Assembly: GCA_012514785.1 (NCBI GenBank)
Contig: JAAYZP010000168.1
Coordinates: 1-13,694 of the forward strand
Length of the DNA stretch: 13,694 bases
From: Propionibacterium sp.
Lineage (GTDB): Bacteria; Actinomycetota; Actinomycetes; Propionibacteriales; Propionibacteriaceae
Reading direction: 5' to 3'
Shown piece by piece: positions 12,741 to 13,694 of this stretch. A program made the position numbers and the translations under genes. Every line of letters starts with the position of its first letter. The first letter of the stretch is position 1. The notes beneath the pieces are model-generated. The model ran no database searches. It worked only from the letters and a program-made list of their open reading frames with translations, and was not told where the DNA came from.

Positions 12741-13616
12741 CAGGCTTCGGGCACGCTCGGGAGATATGCGTTCCAGCCTTTGCGCACGCATGATTACCGC
12801 ACCGACACTGACACCGTAGTCAGCCTTGATGCGCAGATAGGCGTCAAGATTCAGGGACTCTGTTACACGCGACTCGATGACTGATGCGGGGAGGAGGAGC
12901 GCACCCGCGAAGCTATGTGCACGCAGTTCCTGAGGAGCCCGGCTACTCGTCCAGGTCTGAGGCGCGGAAGCGTCCCAGATGTGGTGGGCCATTTCATGAG
13001 CAAGTGTGAAGCGCATGACTGCACCCGGCATCACCGAAGCCAGAGCGATTAGCGGCCGAGAGCTGCCCCGGACCGGTATGGAAATTCCAGAATGCTTGGG
13101 CGCTTCGACACCGCCGTGGAAGTCCAAGTGCGTGACCACCCCGAATCCGAACCGCTCCAAGAAGCGTGTCATGTTGGTGATCGGCCCGTCCTCGCTCAGC
13201 CCAGCCAACTGTCGCAGGCGAACCGCTGCTTCCTCGGGGCCAAGCCCTTCGATGTCGGGTGGCAGACGGACCTCGTGGTACCCGGAGCCACGGGAGGCAG
13301 CTTCGAATACCCTGGCCGCTTCACGATACTGCCGGACGATTCTTCGCTCATCCGCAACCTTGGCACCGCTGCTCTTCCGAAACGTTGGGAATCCAAGATC
13401 CATGTACGAGGGCTGCACGGTAAAGAAGCTCTCGGGGAGCCCAAACTCCGCCCGCGCTTGTGTCATCAGACGCTCATTGAGCGGGCGCTCCGCCTTCTCG
13501 ATCTGGGAGATCACTGGCTGGGAAGTCCCCAGGATTCTCGCCAACGCCGCCTGCGTCAGCCCTTCAAACTCTCGAAGGGCCTGGAACCGTTGGCCGTTGA
13601 ACAGGGCGGTGCTCAT
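12510..13616 (-). CDS. XRE-HTH / ImmA-IrrE metallopeptidase, C-terminus replaced
   Basis: 368 residues as read. Residues ~10-60 are an XRE helix-turn-helix (LTQAALARILGTSQPVISQIE). Residues ~190-245 hold the ImmA/IrrE zinc peptidase: HEMAH at 207-211, with Glu230 in QELRAHSFAGALLLP as the likely third ligand. Such proteins control mobile elements or defence genes, often by cleaving or binding repressors. Family-like sequence stops at about residue 298 (ERARSLQIQLSG, base ~12725). The last ~70 residues are Arg/Ser/Thr-rich and are the wrong frame of the DUF3427 remnant, so the usual C-terminus is lost. The HTH and protease remain intact and may still work. Start ATG 13616 has GGTGAGG four bases upstream. 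Upstream genes lie outside the window. Confidence 0.78.
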   Translation of the reverse strand: MSTALFNGQRFQALREFEGLTQAALARILGTSQPVISQIEKAERPLNERLMTQARAEFGLPESFFTVQPSYMDLGFPTFRKSSGAKVADERRIVRQYREAARVFEAASRGSGYHEVRLPPDIEGLGPEEAAVRLRQLAGLSEDGPITNMTRFLERFGFGVVTHLDFHGGVEAPKHSGISIPVRGSSRPLIALASVMPGAVMRFTLAHEMAHHIWDASAPQTWTSSRAPQELRAHSFAGALLLPASVIESRVTESLNLDAYLRIKADYGVSVGAVIMRAQRLERISPERARSLQIQLSGPPCTGSPGAAEPCRAPRCRPSSTTRWTSMSSSRRTTPKGATSTIWVKRRRTRHSRRRCLTTAGETWTSSR

Positions 13617-13659
13617 TCAGCCTCACCCCCAGGACCAGATTGGAATGAAATACCATCGA

Positions 13660-13687
13660 TTGTTACACGCTCTGGATAACTCGCCAA
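13660..13687 (-). promoter_or_regulatory. Possible promoter of the XRE/ImmA gene
   Basis: On the minus strand TTGGCG (13687-13682), 16 bases, then TAACAA (13665-13660). This would give a leader of roughly 35 bases before ATG 13616, which carries a ribosome site. Both hexamers are imperfect. Confidence 0.3.
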
Positions 13688-13694
13688 CGACTCT

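Overview
The window reads as chromosomal DNA of a high-GC actinobacterium. The reasons are GC-rich coding sequence, an LpdA-type flavoprotein closely resembling mycobacterial Rv3303c, a DUF222/HNH (13E12-type) gene, and several start codons that sit directly behind a TANNNT -10 box as in leaderless transcripts. The exact genus cannot be fixed from this sequence; something in or near Propionibacteriales is a guess.

Region 1 (1-4667) looks like ordinary core metabolism. It starts with the 3' part of an AMP-forming acyl-CoA synthetase on the plus strand. Convergent to it is a minus-strand run that reads, in transcription order, ArsC-like reductase, small cupin, YuiF/NhaC-type transporter, LpdA-type NAD(P)H:quinone dehydrogenase. 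Region 2 (4668-7343) holds a minus-strand membrane-anchored protein with a Cys/His-rich N-terminus and a DUF222-HNH nuclease gene broken by what looks like a single-base deletion. These are separated by hairpin-rich spacers and followed by a 307-bp divergent spacer with a perfect 10-bp inverted repeat.

Region 3 (7344-9087) is a plus-strand AbiEi/AbiEii-type (type IV) toxin-antitoxin pair. The genes overlap by 8 bp, their GC is visibly lower (30/60 G+C in bases 8641-8700 against 40/60 in bases 1741-1800 of lpdA), and an imperfect 21-bp palindrome lies across the -10 box immediately before the antitoxin start. It looks horizontally acquired. Region 4 (9230-12398) holds a VOC/glyoxalase-fold protein and a DUF6880-like helical protein whose stop codons abut, then a 377-bp stretch containing a REP-like palindromic repeat cluster and the leader of a 50-aa basic CxxC protein, then an aldo/keto reductase.

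Region 5 (12442-13694) is a defence-type scar. An XRE-HTH/ImmA-IrrE metallopeptidase gene loses its expected C-terminus at about 12725 and runs directly, out of frame, into the last ~90 codons of what looks like a DUF3427 helicase-associated protein. The simplest reading is one deletion joining two tandem minus-strand genes.

No rRNA, tRNA, CRISPR array, integrase or intact insertion sequence was seen. The parts most worth a second look are the chimeric ImmA/DUF3427 junction, the AbiE operator with its leaderless promoter, and the REP cluster/hairpin/small-protein locus at 11110-11514.
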